From NCBI RefSeq assembly GCF_000170795.1, contig NZ_ABCM01000005.1, positions 186,001-250,000 of the forward strand: a DNA stretch of 64,000 bases. Direction: 5' to 3'. Source of the stretch: Pedobacter sp. BAL39. GTDB taxonomy: Bacteria > Bacteroidota > Bacteroidia > Sphingobacteriales > Sphingobacteriaceae. Below the pieces are notes generated by a model that saw nothing but the letters and a program-made list of their open reading frames with translations, was not told the origin of the DNA and did no database searches. Both the position numbers and the translations under genes were made by a program. Shown here in pieces: positions 18,386 to 27,559 of the stretch. Each line of letters opens with the position of its first letter. Positions within the stretch are counted from its first letter, which is position 1.

Positions 18386-19606
18386 CTATTTCAGATCGCA
18401 GCTGCTTCCAGCCTCCTGTGGTGTAAGATAAAAACCTTTTTCGATACGTACAGGATGAACAAAGTGCTGCTGCAGGTGTGGAATCTGCTCCAGGAATAAG
18501 GCTTCATGGCCTAGTGTAATGTGGTTGAACAACACCAGGTGCTGGTGCAGCTGTCCCATATCCCCGACATGAGGTACCACAGGTACACCGAATTTACGAC
18601 ACAATAAACTGATAGTAATGAATTCACTGACGCCACCTACGCGTACCGCATCCACTTGAATGAATCCCGCACAGCGACTCTGCAGGTAGTTTTTAAAGAT
18701 CACCCTGTTTGGTACATGTTCTCCAAGCGCCAGTTTTGCCGGGGCGATCGCCTCGGCCAGTGTTTTATGCGCCAGGATATCATCAGGGTGTGTAGGCTCT
18801 TCAATCCAGTAGGGGTTCATCGCCTGCAATTCCTTACAGATCTTCAGCGCCTGTGGCAGGGTCCATTGCTGATTGGCATCCAGCATGATCTTCACCTCGT
18901 CGCCTGCAATATCGCGCACCAGCTGTGCCCTGCGGATGTCTCTTTCGGGGTCTGCAGAACCAACCTTCAGCTTCATGGCGCGGCAGCCACCGGCAATGGC
19001 ACGCCTCACATTTTCTGCGATCTGCTCATCACTATAGTTAAACCAGCCTACCGAGGTGTCATATCCCGGATAACCTTGCTCCAGCACCTGCATACGATCT
19101 GTTTTCCCAGCTGCATTGTTGCGCAGCAGGGTAAGTGCCTGATCGTAGGTAAGCTCATCTTCCAGATAAGAGAAATCCAGCGTCCGGAGGAGTTCTTCCT
19201 GGCTTAGCTCAATCAGCAGTTTCCACAACGGGACACCGCGCTTTTTCGCCCAGAGGTCATAACAAGCATTTGTGACAGAGGCCAGCCCCAGGTGCACCAC
19301 ACCTTTATGGGGACCGAGCCACCTGAATTGTTGTTCATTACTGAACTGGTAGAAGAGATTGCCAAAATCGGCCATTACCTCTTCGATATCTTTTCCTTTC
19401 AGTTGCTCCGCATAAAACTCAGCGGCCTTGCATACGAGGTCATTGCCTTCACCCAGCGTGAAGGCAAAACCGGTTCCTACAAGGCCACTGTCGTCCTGCA
19501 GGTAAGTTACGGCATAAGAATAGATTGGGTCTTTATGGATGGCGTCGCTGCCGGCACCTTTCCCCAACGGATAACGGGCATCTCTAACGGAAATGGAATG
19601 TATCAT
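18386..19606 (-). CDS. fucD: L-fuconate dehydratase (enolase superfamily)
   Basis: This 406-residue mandelate-racemase-type enolase superfamily protein removes water from L-fuconate to give 2-keto-3-deoxy-L-fuconate. The active site is complete by eye: Lys212 and Lys214 (KLK), metal ligands Asp243 (MLDANQQW), Glu269 (WIEEPT) and Glu296 (LGEHV), Asp319 (QVDAVRVGG) and the His346 base (VPHVGDMG). The spacing matches the characterised Xanthomonas fuconate dehydratase, and the capping-domain segment GYPGYDTSVGWFNYSD is also diagnostic. The lactonase and the final cleavage enzyme of the pathway are not in the window, so they must be encoded elsewhere if the pathway is complete. Confidence 0.92.
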   Translation of the reverse strand: MIHSISVRDARYPLGKGAGSDAIHKDPIYSYAVTYLQDDSGLVGTGFAFTLGEGNDLVCKAAEFYAEQLKGKDIEEVMADFGNLFYQFSNEQQFRWLGPHKGVVHLGLASVTNACYDLWAKKRGVPLWKLLIELSQEELLRTLDFSYLEDELTYDQALTLLRNNAAGKTDRMQVLEQGYPGYDTSVGWFNYSDEQIAENVRRAIAGGCRAMKLKVGSADPERDIRRAQLVRDIAGDEVKIMLDANQQWTLPQALKICKELQAMNPYWIEEPTHPDDILAHKTLAEAIAPAKLALGEHVPNRVIFKNYLQSRCAGFIQVDAVRVGGVSEFITISLLCRKFGVPVVPHVGDMGQLHQHLVLFNHITLGHEALFLEQIPHLQQHFVHPVRIEKGFYLTPQEAGSSCDLK

Positions 19607-19614
19607 ATTATATT

Positions 19615-20832
19615 CTACTGATTGTTAAACAGGGTAATTTCACTGATGTTGCTGTAACTGGAGTCCCCTGATGCCACCCGTTTTACACGGATACGAATGT
19701 AACGCACGCTTGGAGGGTTGTCCATCAGGTTAAACCGTTGTAAATTTTTCCCATCATCAGTACGGGCAACATTTGCCAGCAGTGTCCATCCCTTGGCCAC
19801 AGATTCCGCAGCCCATCCAGCATCATTGGAGGCTAAGGCCGTAGCAGCATTGGTAATGTCGTTAATGCCCCAAACTTCAAATTCTACAGGGTTATGAGCC
19901 TGCTGTCTTCCAGTTTCTTCGATGAAACTTAACTTCCTGTAGCTCTTGCCAAGGTCAAAGGTAAAATGATGCGGCATGGTCACGCCGTTACTGTGAAATA
20001 CGTCTGGATACTCCTGTGGTCCTACAGATCCGTCCCACAATTTCGCCATGCTGGTTCCAAAATCGGCGTAGACATCATTTGGTAGTTGCACCTGCCTGAA
20101 CAGCGACTTATCACAGGCAACATCCTTGTATACGTAATCAGGGAAGGTACTGAAATCCGTAACCTGGAAGACATCCAGCGCCCCTTTTCCAGGAATGTAT
20201 GACGACCGGTAGGTCACTGCTGTCCCTGCTTTATAATCGGGCAATGTGATTGTGGAATCCTTCGGCAATAGAATCTTTTCAGCAAGCACTCCGGCATTGT
20301 TGGTGTACCGCACAACGGTGTTGATGTTGATCGTATCGGGTGTATTAAAATTCAACGTCAGGTCCCCTTCATCGCTCAGAGAGGAAGGGTTGCCCGCGTT
20401 GTAAGGTCTGTTCAGTAATCCGGATTGATAAAGCGCACCGTAAACTCTGACGTTGTTGATCTCAAAAGGTACGGACTTATGTCCTTGTGCATCCATCGAC
20501 TGCACCACGAAGGAATAGGTATATTCTTCCAATCCAGGAATTACTACCCGGACAGAATCACCGGCAGCATGCCCTACGCCATCCACAGTCATGGAGTCTT
20601 TCTTATTGTTCCAGTAGATGACATATTTGGCAATTGAAGGATCCGGGCTTACTGGCCAAACCAGACCTACGCGAAGATTCCCTGGCTGAGGTACGATGAC
20701 AGATACCTTACCGGGATAGATATTTTCCCCATCCTTTAGGAAATCCTTAAACTCCGTATCATCCTTAGTGCAGCCAGCAGAAAAAGCAAGACCGAGCATC
20801 AAAAGACAGCAGACGTTATATATATTTTTCAT
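19615..20832 (-). CDS. DUF4998/DUF5000-type surface glycan-binding lipoprotein
   Basis: This 405-residue protein has a lipoprotein signal (FSAGC, Cys21) followed by acidic residues, typical of Bacteroidota outer-membrane lipoproteins. Residues 40-130 look like a fibronectin-III-type domain (YPGKVSVIVPQPGNLRVGLVW), as in DUF4998 proteins. The C-terminal 160 residues look like an F5/8-type (discoidin) carbohydrate-binding domain (PHHFTFDLGKSYRKLSFI). It lies in the SusC/D operon and probably helps capture the fucosylated glycan on the cell surface. The domain names are recalled from family memory, not from a search. Confidence 0.75.
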   Translation of the reverse strand: MKNIYNVCCLLMLGLAFSAGCTKDDTEFKDFLKDGENIYPGKVSVIVPQPGNLRVGLVWPVSPDPSIAKYVIYWNNKKDSMTVDGVGHAAGDSVRVVIPGLEEYTYSFVVQSMDAQGHKSVPFEINNVRVYGALYQSGLLNRPYNAGNPSSLSDEGDLTLNFNTPDTININTVVRYTNNAGVLAEKILLPKDSTITLPDYKAGTAVTYRSSYIPGKGALDVFQVTDFSTFPDYVYKDVACDKSLFRQVQLPNDVYADFGTSMAKLWDGSVGPQEYPDVFHSNGVTMPHHFTFDLGKSYRKLSFIEETGRQQAHNPVEFEVWGINDITNAATALASNDAGWAAESVAKGWTLLANVARTDDGKNLQRFNLMDNPPSVRYIRIRVKRVASGDSSYSNISEITLFNNQ

Positions 20833-20855
20833 GTCTTATTTTTTAAATGAAATGA

Positions 20856-22088
20856 TTACCTGTTATCTCCGTAAAAAGCCATCTCCATTGCATGTGCGAA
20901 AGTTCCGCTCGACCAGGTGGTCGTTACACAGAGGCGTACGTAGCGCACTTTAGGACTTGCCAGAGGCACATTGAAGCTCACACCTGCCTTTACAAAGTCG
21001 TTGTCGGCAGTCGTATGCGCTACAGGCTTGGCACCGGACGGCGGAGGCGGATAATTATAATTCCCCAGGTTAACCCAGTCGCCAATTACCGTACCTTCAG
21101 GGGCATATTGCGGCAGCTGTGCATCACGTGGTGCTGCCAGATCAGATCCCCACAATGAAAATACCTTTGGATTTCCGTGTCCATAAGCATACCGGTCGCC
21201 ACCATCAGGCCTCGCCCAAAGGACAAACCTGCTCAGCTTGGCACTGACGCCTAATCCGAAAGTAGCCACCATTGGCTGCTTACCTCCCGGGTCCGTATGC
21301 CATCCATTAGAAGAGCCGTCTGTTCTTCCATCCCATAAATATGGGAGGTCCCACCCGTAAGCTATGGTACCATCTGTTGGCAACCTATAGGCCGAAAACC
21401 TATTCCGGTCCAGCAGCGTTTCAAAAAATGGAGTAACGGTCTGGTAGGTAGTATCGGAAATGTTTCCGAAGCTGTCCATGACATAATAACCAAATTTCTT
21501 TGCCACAGGTGAATAACCTCTCAGCGAATAGTTAATGGTGTCTCGCTCTGTATAATATTGATCAATGACTTCGGAGTTATTCGTTTCGTCAACCTCCAGG
21601 AGGATGATACCTACATTTTTTTTGTCCGCATTAAGACCACTGATCTTCAGCCCTCCGAAATCAGATTCCAACGATACCGTTGGTTTCACCAATAAATACG
21701 GAGGTGTATCTGGATTCACCTCAACTACCACAGGGTCAGACTTCACGTTTGCGCGACTCACTGCATAGAGGGTAACATCATAAGGCTGGGCTTTGGCAAA
21801 ACCATCCACAGAGATGGTATCCGAGTAATAACTCGATTTCGTCTGCCGGGTTACGGTGCCATTGATTTTATACTCTGCCAGTACGTACAACAGGTTTGGC
21901 GAGTTGGGCAGCGTATAGGTGATATTGGCGCCACCATTCAGGTTTTCCACCTTTATGTTACTCACTGTTCCAGGCTTGGTCATGTCTTGTGAGGCAGGAT
22001 CGTTGTAATTATCGACTTTCTCACAGGCACTGAAAACCATCAGTATACTGATCATCAGCAACAGGAATTTTGTATAGCTGTTTTTCAT
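20856..22088 (-). CDS. DUF4959/DUF5126/DUF5000-type surface lipoprotein
   Basis: The likely start is the ATG at 22088, which gives a clean lipoprotein signal (MKNSYTKFLLLMISILMVFS, then Ala-Cys); an in-frame ATG at 22121 would only add 11 residues ahead of it. Three domain-like parts follow: an N-terminal segment with GTVSNIKVENLNGGANITYT, a middle beta-rich part, and a C-terminal discoidin-like domain with KLSRFVLWARPDGGDRY and VRYVRLCVTTTW. This three-part layout is common in proteins encoded just after SusD in Bacteroidota loci, where they are thought to bind glycan on the outer surface. Confidence 0.75.
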   Translation of the reverse strand: MKNSYTKFLLLMISILMVFSACEKVDNYNDPASQDMTKPGTVSNIKVENLNGGANITYTLPNSPNLLYVLAEYKINGTVTRQTKSSYYSDTISVDGFAKAQPYDVTLYAVSRANVKSDPVVVEVNPDTPPYLLVKPTVSLESDFGGLKISGLNADKKNVGIILLEVDETNNSEVIDQYYTERDTINYSLRGYSPVAKKFGYYVMDSFGNISDTTYQTVTPFFETLLDRNRFSAYRLPTDGTIAYGWDLPYLWDGRTDGSSNGWHTDPGGKQPMVATFGLGVSAKLSRFVLWARPDGGDRYAYGHGNPKVFSLWGSDLAAPRDAQLPQYAPEGTVIGDWVNLGNYNYPPPPSGAKPVAHTTADNDFVKAGVSFNVPLASPKVRYVRLCVTTTWSSGTFAHAMEMAFYGDNR

Positions 22089-22125
22089 TTTTATCGTATT
22101 AAATGTCTCTGAACAATTCATGATC

Positions 22126-24048
22126 TTACCAGTAAGGATTTTGTACCAGGTTAGGATTTACGACCAGGTCATAGCTCTTAATTGGCCACAGGTAATCTTT
22201 CTGACCAAACACAGGAATAAATTTCGTAACGGGGCGGTAGTAATTTACCGGCTCACTATCATAGATGCTCCATCCCTGTACCGGGGCAGCAAGCACACTC
22301 TGCAATTCTTTCCAGCGGCGCAGGTCCCATCCGGCCTGACCTTCAAAGCAAAGCTCAATACGTCTTTCCTGATGGATGATCTGTCTCATTCCTTCTTTAG
22401 ATTGATATTTAGAGGGATTTCTGGCATGCGCATTCCAGGATGCCTGTACACCTTGCAAACCTGCGCGGGTGCGTACCCTGTCGATGTAGGTAAAAACCTC
22501 CGCAGTAGGTCCGCTTACCTCATTCTGCGCTTCCGCATAAAGGAGATAGAGGCCTGCTAGCCTGATGAGTGGCAGGCGGAAGGGCGTAGTCTGGAAGCCG
22601 TCATCATATACAGACTGGTAGCTGACCAGTTTTTTAGGCCAGTAGCCGGTAATGTTTAGCCTGATGTTATCGCTGGGTCCCGCAAGCCCGGTTCCCCTTG
22701 CCTGCACATAGTACAGCGGGTTCGCCTGATCGGCAATATTTGTACGCCCGTTACCAAACCAGATGCCCCCATCAAAAGCCAGGCTTCCATAAAACCTGGA
22801 CTCTCTTGCAAAGTGCCCTTTTATCGTCTGATAGCCTTCCTGAATAAAAAATCGGCTTGCAGCATCTCCGGTTTTCAGGGTATTGCGTCCTGCATAATCC
22901 CAATCCTTATCTTCATTGATGGGCAGGCCATTCACCGTGTAAAACAATTCCTGTGTCGCTATGGGTGCGGAGAAAGTCGAGGGATTAGAGAAGGCATTGA
23001 CGACAGAATTAGCGGTCATCCTTGGTGTTGCAAAGCCCTGATAGCTGAATTCCGGGTTAGAAGCCCAGATGATCTCAGGGTTCAACTCCCATTTTTCAGT
23101 GACCGAGTTCCATACATCCATCACCCTTTTTAGAGAATCCGGAAGGATGGCAACTGTGGCGGGCGCAGAAAAAGTATATAACCGCAGCCCTTGCTCTTCA
23201 GCAGCCGTTATTGCGGCTTTTGCGGCATCGGCAGCCTTTTGCCATTTCTGAGGATCAGCCGCAGCTGGAAAAAGGCTCTGTCCGTCTTTATCCCGGAAGC
23301 TGGCATAGTCCGGATTTCCATTGAACAGCGGACTGGCGGCAGTGGCCAGCACATCGGCTTTCACAGATAACGCAATCACGCTGGTTACCCTACCGAGCTG
23401 TGTAGTGAGGCTTGTAATCGCCGCCGGGAGATCAGGAATGGCTTCATCCAGCAGTGAAACGATATAACCTACCGTCTCATCTACCGGTGCTCTTTTCACC
23501 CTGATTTCTTCTGTTGATGCAGAAATTGACTGATTGGTCCTGATCAATGGAATCGGGCCGTACATCTTAAACAGTACATAATGATAATAAGCTTTCAGAA
23601 ACTTAGTTTCTGCGATCCAGCGTTTCTTCTCTGCTTCTGTCAAGTCTACCGGCTGATCAATATTCTCCAGCATGATGTTACAGATGCGGATGGACCGGAA
23701 CAAACTATAGCTGCCCTCAGAGCCATCCCATGCATTTAAACCGGGATTACCGACGGTTTGAGTTCCTCTCAGCAAGTTGAAGCCTGTTCTATTAAAGTTA
23801 AGGTAGTTGTCCAGATCGTTGGCATACACCAGCTCCGCAGAGGTGGTGAACCCCGGATTGGAGGCCACATCGTTCATACGCTGCAGGTAGGCATAACAGG
23901 AATAAAGGTAGTTCTCCGCCTCATTTCGGTTTCTGAAGGCATATTCCAGTGTCCCCAGGTTATCGGGGGTGGTGTCCAGGTATTTTTTACAGGATACACT
24001 GGAAAAGGCCAGTATCGCTATGCAGATATATTTAAAGTATGATTTCAT
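22126..24048 (-). CDS. SusD/RagB outer-membrane nutrient-binding lipoprotein
   Basis: This 640-residue lipoprotein (signal to Cys20: SSVSCKKYLDTTPDN) has the SusD family features: tetratricopeptide-like helices (RWIAETKFLKAYYHYVLFKMYG), the C-terminal RQIIHQERRIELCFEGQAGWDLRRW motif region (two parts, read separately), and LWPIKSYDLVVNPNLVQNPYW at the end. SusD proteins form the lid on the SusC channel and hold the glycan. It begins five bases after the SusC stop, as is usual for a coupled pair. Its sequence carries no substrate label; the locus suggests fucosylated glycan. Confidence 0.95.
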   Translation of the reverse strand: MKSYFKYICIAILAFSSVSCKKYLDTTPDNLGTLEYAFRNRNEAENYLYSCYAYLQRMNDVASNPGFTTSAELVYANDLDNYLNFNRTGFNLLRGTQTVGNPGLNAWDGSEGSYSLFRSIRICNIMLENIDQPVDLTEAEKKRWIAETKFLKAYYHYVLFKMYGPIPLIRTNQSISASTEEIRVKRAPVDETVGYIVSLLDEAIPDLPAAITSLTTQLGRVTSVIALSVKADVLATAASPLFNGNPDYASFRDKDGQSLFPAAADPQKWQKAADAAKAAITAAEEQGLRLYTFSAPATVAILPDSLKRVMDVWNSVTEKWELNPEIIWASNPEFSYQGFATPRMTANSVVNAFSNPSTFSAPIATQELFYTVNGLPINEDKDWDYAGRNTLKTGDAASRFFIQEGYQTIKGHFARESRFYGSLAFDGGIWFGNGRTNIADQANPLYYVQARGTGLAGPSDNIRLNITGYWPKKLVSYQSVYDDGFQTTPFRLPLIRLAGLYLLYAEAQNEVSGPTAEVFTYIDRVRTRAGLQGVQASWNAHARNPSKYQSKEGMRQIIHQERRIELCFEGQAGWDLRRWKELQSVLAAPVQGWSIYDSEPVNYYRPVTKFIPVFGQKDYLWPIKSYDLVVNPNLVQNPYW

Positions 24049-24052
24049 GGGA

Positions 24053-27000
24053 TTATAGATTTACATTTAGGCCAACATTAAACACCTTTTGTATCGGGTA
24101 AGCAAAGCCATTTCCGCCTTGCTCAGGATCCCACATTTTGAAGGGGCTCCAGGTCAGCAGGTTTAAACCGTTGAAGTAAATTCTGCAGGAGTTAAGCTTT
24201 AGCGTTTTGGAAACGGATGGAGGCAATGTATACCCTATTTCTACAGATTTCAGACGCAACAGGCGACCATTCCGCATCCACCAGGTACTCGTCTGCGCAT
24301 TGTTCTCCAAATGCTGGGCAGTGACAGATAAACGCGGATACAAAGCATATAAATCCTGATTTTCAGGCGACCAATGGTTGTCGGCAAAGTCTTTCATCAG
24401 CTGTGTATTTCCATAGATGTACTGCTCATCACTTGGGACAAAAGGACTGACCTTTACCGGGTTGATGAAGAAAGTCATGCGACCCTGTCCGGTAAAAAAT
24501 GCAGAAAGGTCGAAGTTTTTAAAGGAAGAGCTGAATCCGAAGCCATATACCAGTTCCGGCGACTGTGGGAATCCGATGTAAGCTTTATCAGCTTCATCAA
24601 TTCTACCATCGCCATTCAGGTCACGGTATTTAATATCTCCACCTCTTGGGATCACGCCACCATTAGAAAAAATTTGTGTGGGCGAGTTGGCGACTTCTTT
24701 ATCATCAACAAAAAGACGTTCAGCGATGTAACCGAAATTACGGCTGATGGCTTGTCCCGTAGTATAACGGTAAGACTCTGCCCATTGTGGCTCCTCGAAG
24801 TTCAGGTATTTGTTCTTAGCGAAGGTCATGTTGGAGCGTACGGCAAATGAAAAATCATTGATATTCATTTTGTAGTCCAGTGAAAAATCAATACCTCTTG
24901 AACGCGCTACACCGATGTTGGCTCCAATATCAGGAACACCCGTGCGCGGATCTATTGCCTCCAACCCCATTGAGGTAGGTACATTTTTCCGCTGCATAAA
25001 GATATCATAGCGATAATTGTTGTAAGCCTCAGCAATGATGCTCATGTTTTTGAACAAGGTCATCTCCAGGGCGAGGTTGGTCTGCCTTGAGGTTTCCCAG
25101 GTAATGTTCGGGTTCTCATAGCTGTTGATGAATACCCCAGGTCGTTCTGAACCGTAGTTAAAACCAAACTGCGCATAGTTTCCCCCACCGTTCAGGTTCA
25201 CGTCCGACTGGTAGAAGAAACGTTGTGAGCCGATGGCATCGTTACCTACAGTACCGTAGCTACCTCTCAGTTTCAAGCGATTGATGACACTGGTTAGTGG
25301 CTCGAAGAACTTCTCATTGGAGACGATCCATCCCCCGCCGATGGTCGGGAAGAACCCAAAGCGATGATCTGCAGAGAAACGCTCAGAACCATTGTATCCG
25401 AAGTTGGCTTCCACAAAATAACGGTCCATGAAAGAGTAGGTCAGACGGCCTGCCAATCCCAAATTCCGGTACGGCAGCGAATACTGTAAGGTTTTGGTAT
25501 TGGTTTTAGGATCCTTAGCATTACTGTATAGTGTCTGCTGACCCGTACCGATCAGGGTACTGCTAACGGTGTGTTTTCCAAAAGTCCTGTTATAGTTTAC
25601 CGAGGCCTGACCATAAAGAAAGGTGCTGATGTTAGGTTCCCCGGCATTGTAGGTCAGGTATTCCTGGGCGATATTTGGCGCGCCATTCTGTACGGAGGAG
25701 TTCAGCCAGTTCAGGGTGTAGCTGTTCGCCTGCCTGTCATAAGCGCCTACTTCATAGTAAAACGGCGAATAGGCCATTTGAGAGTCGAAGTAAGAATACC
25801 TGTTGGTACTGAATATGGATTTGAACGAAAGACCTTCTGTCAGGAAGTCCAGCTTTTGGTTGACCTCAAATTGTGCGGACATGCGGGATTCTGAAGAGTT
25901 TTTATGTCCCCTCAGTAAGGCAGCATAAGGGTTGTTGAAGCGGATAGAATTGGTTCCACCTTCACCCACCTCATTTCCGAAGAGGATGTGTTGTACACCC
26001 TGGTTTGCGGCATCAATCGGGAAGTATGCCGGGAAGGCTACCGGACTGGTGTGTACCGCCACATTGTATAAGTCAGTAGAGAACCCTCCATCTGTCGCAA
26101 GCGGACCTGTATATTCACTGAAGGTTCCCGACAAACGTACGATCAGTTCTGTTGTTTTGGTAACATCGATATTGACGTTTGAGCGCAGCTGATAATTACG
26201 GAACTTAACATTGCTGCTGTTGTTATTGCGCAGGTCCTGGTTCAGGACACCATTGTCCAGGTTATAGGAACCCGCCACATAATAACGTGCCACACCGCCA
26301 CCACCACTGAGCCCAAGGTTAGCCCTGTGTGTCGTAGTCCTCTTTTTGAAAAGCAGGTCCAGCCAGTCGACCGCCGGATAGACATATTCATTATAGTTGG
26401 CCCCCCTGTTTACGGTATTTTGTGTATTGATAATTTCATTTTGAGTAAACTTAGGCTCCAAGCCGCGACCAAGGCTGGCCTCATTGAACAGCTTCATATA
26501 AGTAATCGGGTCAGCAAGCTGCAAGGTCTGAGTAGATTGAGAAGCAGAGTTTTCCAAACGGAAGTTGATCTTTGCCTTTCCTTCTTTACCCTCTTTAGTA
26601 CTTACCAGGATGACCCCATTTGCTCCCCTTGCGCCATATAAGGCTGTGGCACTGGCATCTTTAAGAATAGAAAAACTCTCAATGTCGTCCACCTGAAGGC
26701 GGGCAAGATCGGAAGAAGTAAGCTCTACGTTATCAATGAGGATGAGCGGGTCCTGTTTATATCCGAAGGTAGTGACCCCACGGATGAAAAACTGTGAGTT
26801 GTCCTGCCCTGGCTGACCACTTCGCTGATAGCCGATCACACCGGCGATCTGACCGGAAAGGGCGTTGGTGAGGTTACTGGATGGGATTTTCAGGTTTCCC
26901 ACCTTGACGGTAGTTACCGATCCCACCAGTGCTTCTTTCCGTTGTTTTTGTCCGAGTGCAGTAATCACAACCTCATCCGCCTGGATGTTGTTTTCCAGGA

Positions 27001-27319
27001 GCTTCACATTGATCACATTGGAAGCACCTACAGTGATTCTTTGTTCTTTGTAGCCGACGAAGGAGAACCTGATGATGGTGCCCGGCTCTACATCAAGCAC
27101 ATATTTACCATTGTTGTCCGTCTGTGTACCTACATTGGCTTTGTTCACAACAGCCACCACGACACCTGGCAGTCCGAGGCCTAATGTATCTGTCACTGTA
27201 CCGGTAATGGTTTTTTTGCCCGGAGTCTGGGCGTAAAGATCACTATTGCACACGGTGAAAAACAACAATAACACCAGACAACAAGGATTTTTACAAATTC
27301 TTTGTAGCATTTTGTTCAT
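24053..27319 (-). CDS. SusC/RagA TonB-dependent outer-membrane glycan importer
   Basis: This 1088-residue protein has a signal peptide (about residues 1-30), then a carboxypeptidase-D-like beta-sandwich (TITGTVTDTLGLGLPGVVV), a TonB box region, a plug (ILKDASATALYGARGANGVI) and a large beta-barrel ending in FNVGLNVNL with an aromatic/hydrophobic C-terminus. These mark a SusC-type active importer of oligosaccharides across the outer membrane. It is the first gene of the nine-gene minus-strand locus and has a TAnnTTTG promoter candidate about 100 bases upstream, divergent from the AraC-type regulator gene. Confidence 0.95.
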   Translation of the reverse strand: MNKMLQRICKNPCCLVLLLFFTVCNSDLYAQTPGKKTITGTVTDTLGLGLPGVVVAVVNKANVGTQTDNNGKYVLDVEPGTIIRFSFVGYKEQRITVGASNVINVKLLENNIQADEVVITALGQKQRKEALVGSVTTVKVGNLKIPSSNLTNALSGQIAGVIGYQRSGQPGQDNSQFFIRGVTTFGYKQDPLILIDNVELTSSDLARLQVDDIESFSILKDASATALYGARGANGVILVSTKEGKEGKAKINFRLENSASQSTQTLQLADPITYMKLFNEASLGRGLEPKFTQNEIINTQNTVNRGANYNEYVYPAVDWLDLLFKKRTTTHRANLGLSGGGGVARYYVAGSYNLDNGVLNQDLRNNNSSNVKFRNYQLRSNVNIDVTKTTELIVRLSGTFSEYTGPLATDGGFSTDLYNVAVHTSPVAFPAYFPIDAANQGVQHILFGNEVGEGGTNSIRFNNPYAALLRGHKNSSESRMSAQFEVNQKLDFLTEGLSFKSIFSTNRYSYFDSQMAYSPFYYEVGAYDRQANSYTLNWLNSSVQNGAPNIAQEYLTYNAGEPNISTFLYGQASVNYNRTFGKHTVSSTLIGTGQQTLYSNAKDPKTNTKTLQYSLPYRNLGLAGRLTYSFMDRYFVEANFGYNGSERFSADHRFGFFPTIGGGWIVSNEKFFEPLTSVINRLKLRGSYGTVGNDAIGSQRFFYQSDVNLNGGGNYAQFGFNYGSERPGVFINSYENPNITWETSRQTNLALEMTLFKNMSIIAEAYNNYRYDIFMQRKNVPTSMGLEAIDPRTGVPDIGANIGVARSRGIDFSLDYKMNINDFSFAVRSNMTFAKNKYLNFEEPQWAESYRYTTGQAISRNFGYIAERLFVDDKEVANSPTQIFSNGGVIPRGGDIKYRDLNGDGRIDEADKAYIGFPQSPELVYGFGFSSSFKNFDLSAFFTGQGRMTFFINPVKVSPFVPSDEQYIYGNTQLMKDFADNHWSPENQDLYALYPRLSVTAQHLENNAQTSTWWMRNGRLLRLKSVEIGYTLPPSVSKTLKLNSCRIYFNGLNLLTWSPFKMWDPEQGGNGFAYPIQKVFNVGLNVNL

Positions 27320-27415
27320 ACTCTGTTAGTTTATTTGGTTAGACCGGCAGCTGCTGGATTAAGAAATGACGTTGCAGTTTTTTATTCTCCCCCTGTGATA
27401 TTGCCGGCTTGAAAA

Positions 27416-27423
27416 CAAAACTA
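27416..27423 (-). promoter_or_regulatory. Candidate -7 box for the fucoside locus
   Basis: The minus strand reads TAGTTTTG, matching the Bacteroidota TAnnTTTG box. It would place the transcript start about 90 bases before the susC start codon. I could not find a matching -33 TTG, so this rests on one box and on its position in the divergent gap. Confidence 0.4.
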
Positions 27424-27518
27424 TCACTAATTCACAGTCGGTTAAATAGCACATTCCTTTAAACACATGGATAATTCGCTTATATTTACTTTAATTATTC
27501 GAAATCGGGGTACAAGGT

Positions 27519-27526
27519 TATATTTG
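27519..27526 (+). promoter_or_regulatory. Candidate -7 box for the AraC-type regulator
   Basis: The plus strand reads TATATTTG, an exact TAnnTTTG match, 33 bases before the start codon of the regulator. No clear -33 element was seen. Confidence 0.4.
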
Positions 27527-27559
27527 GGTTTCACCACATTACTAAGCGATTGACCAAAA

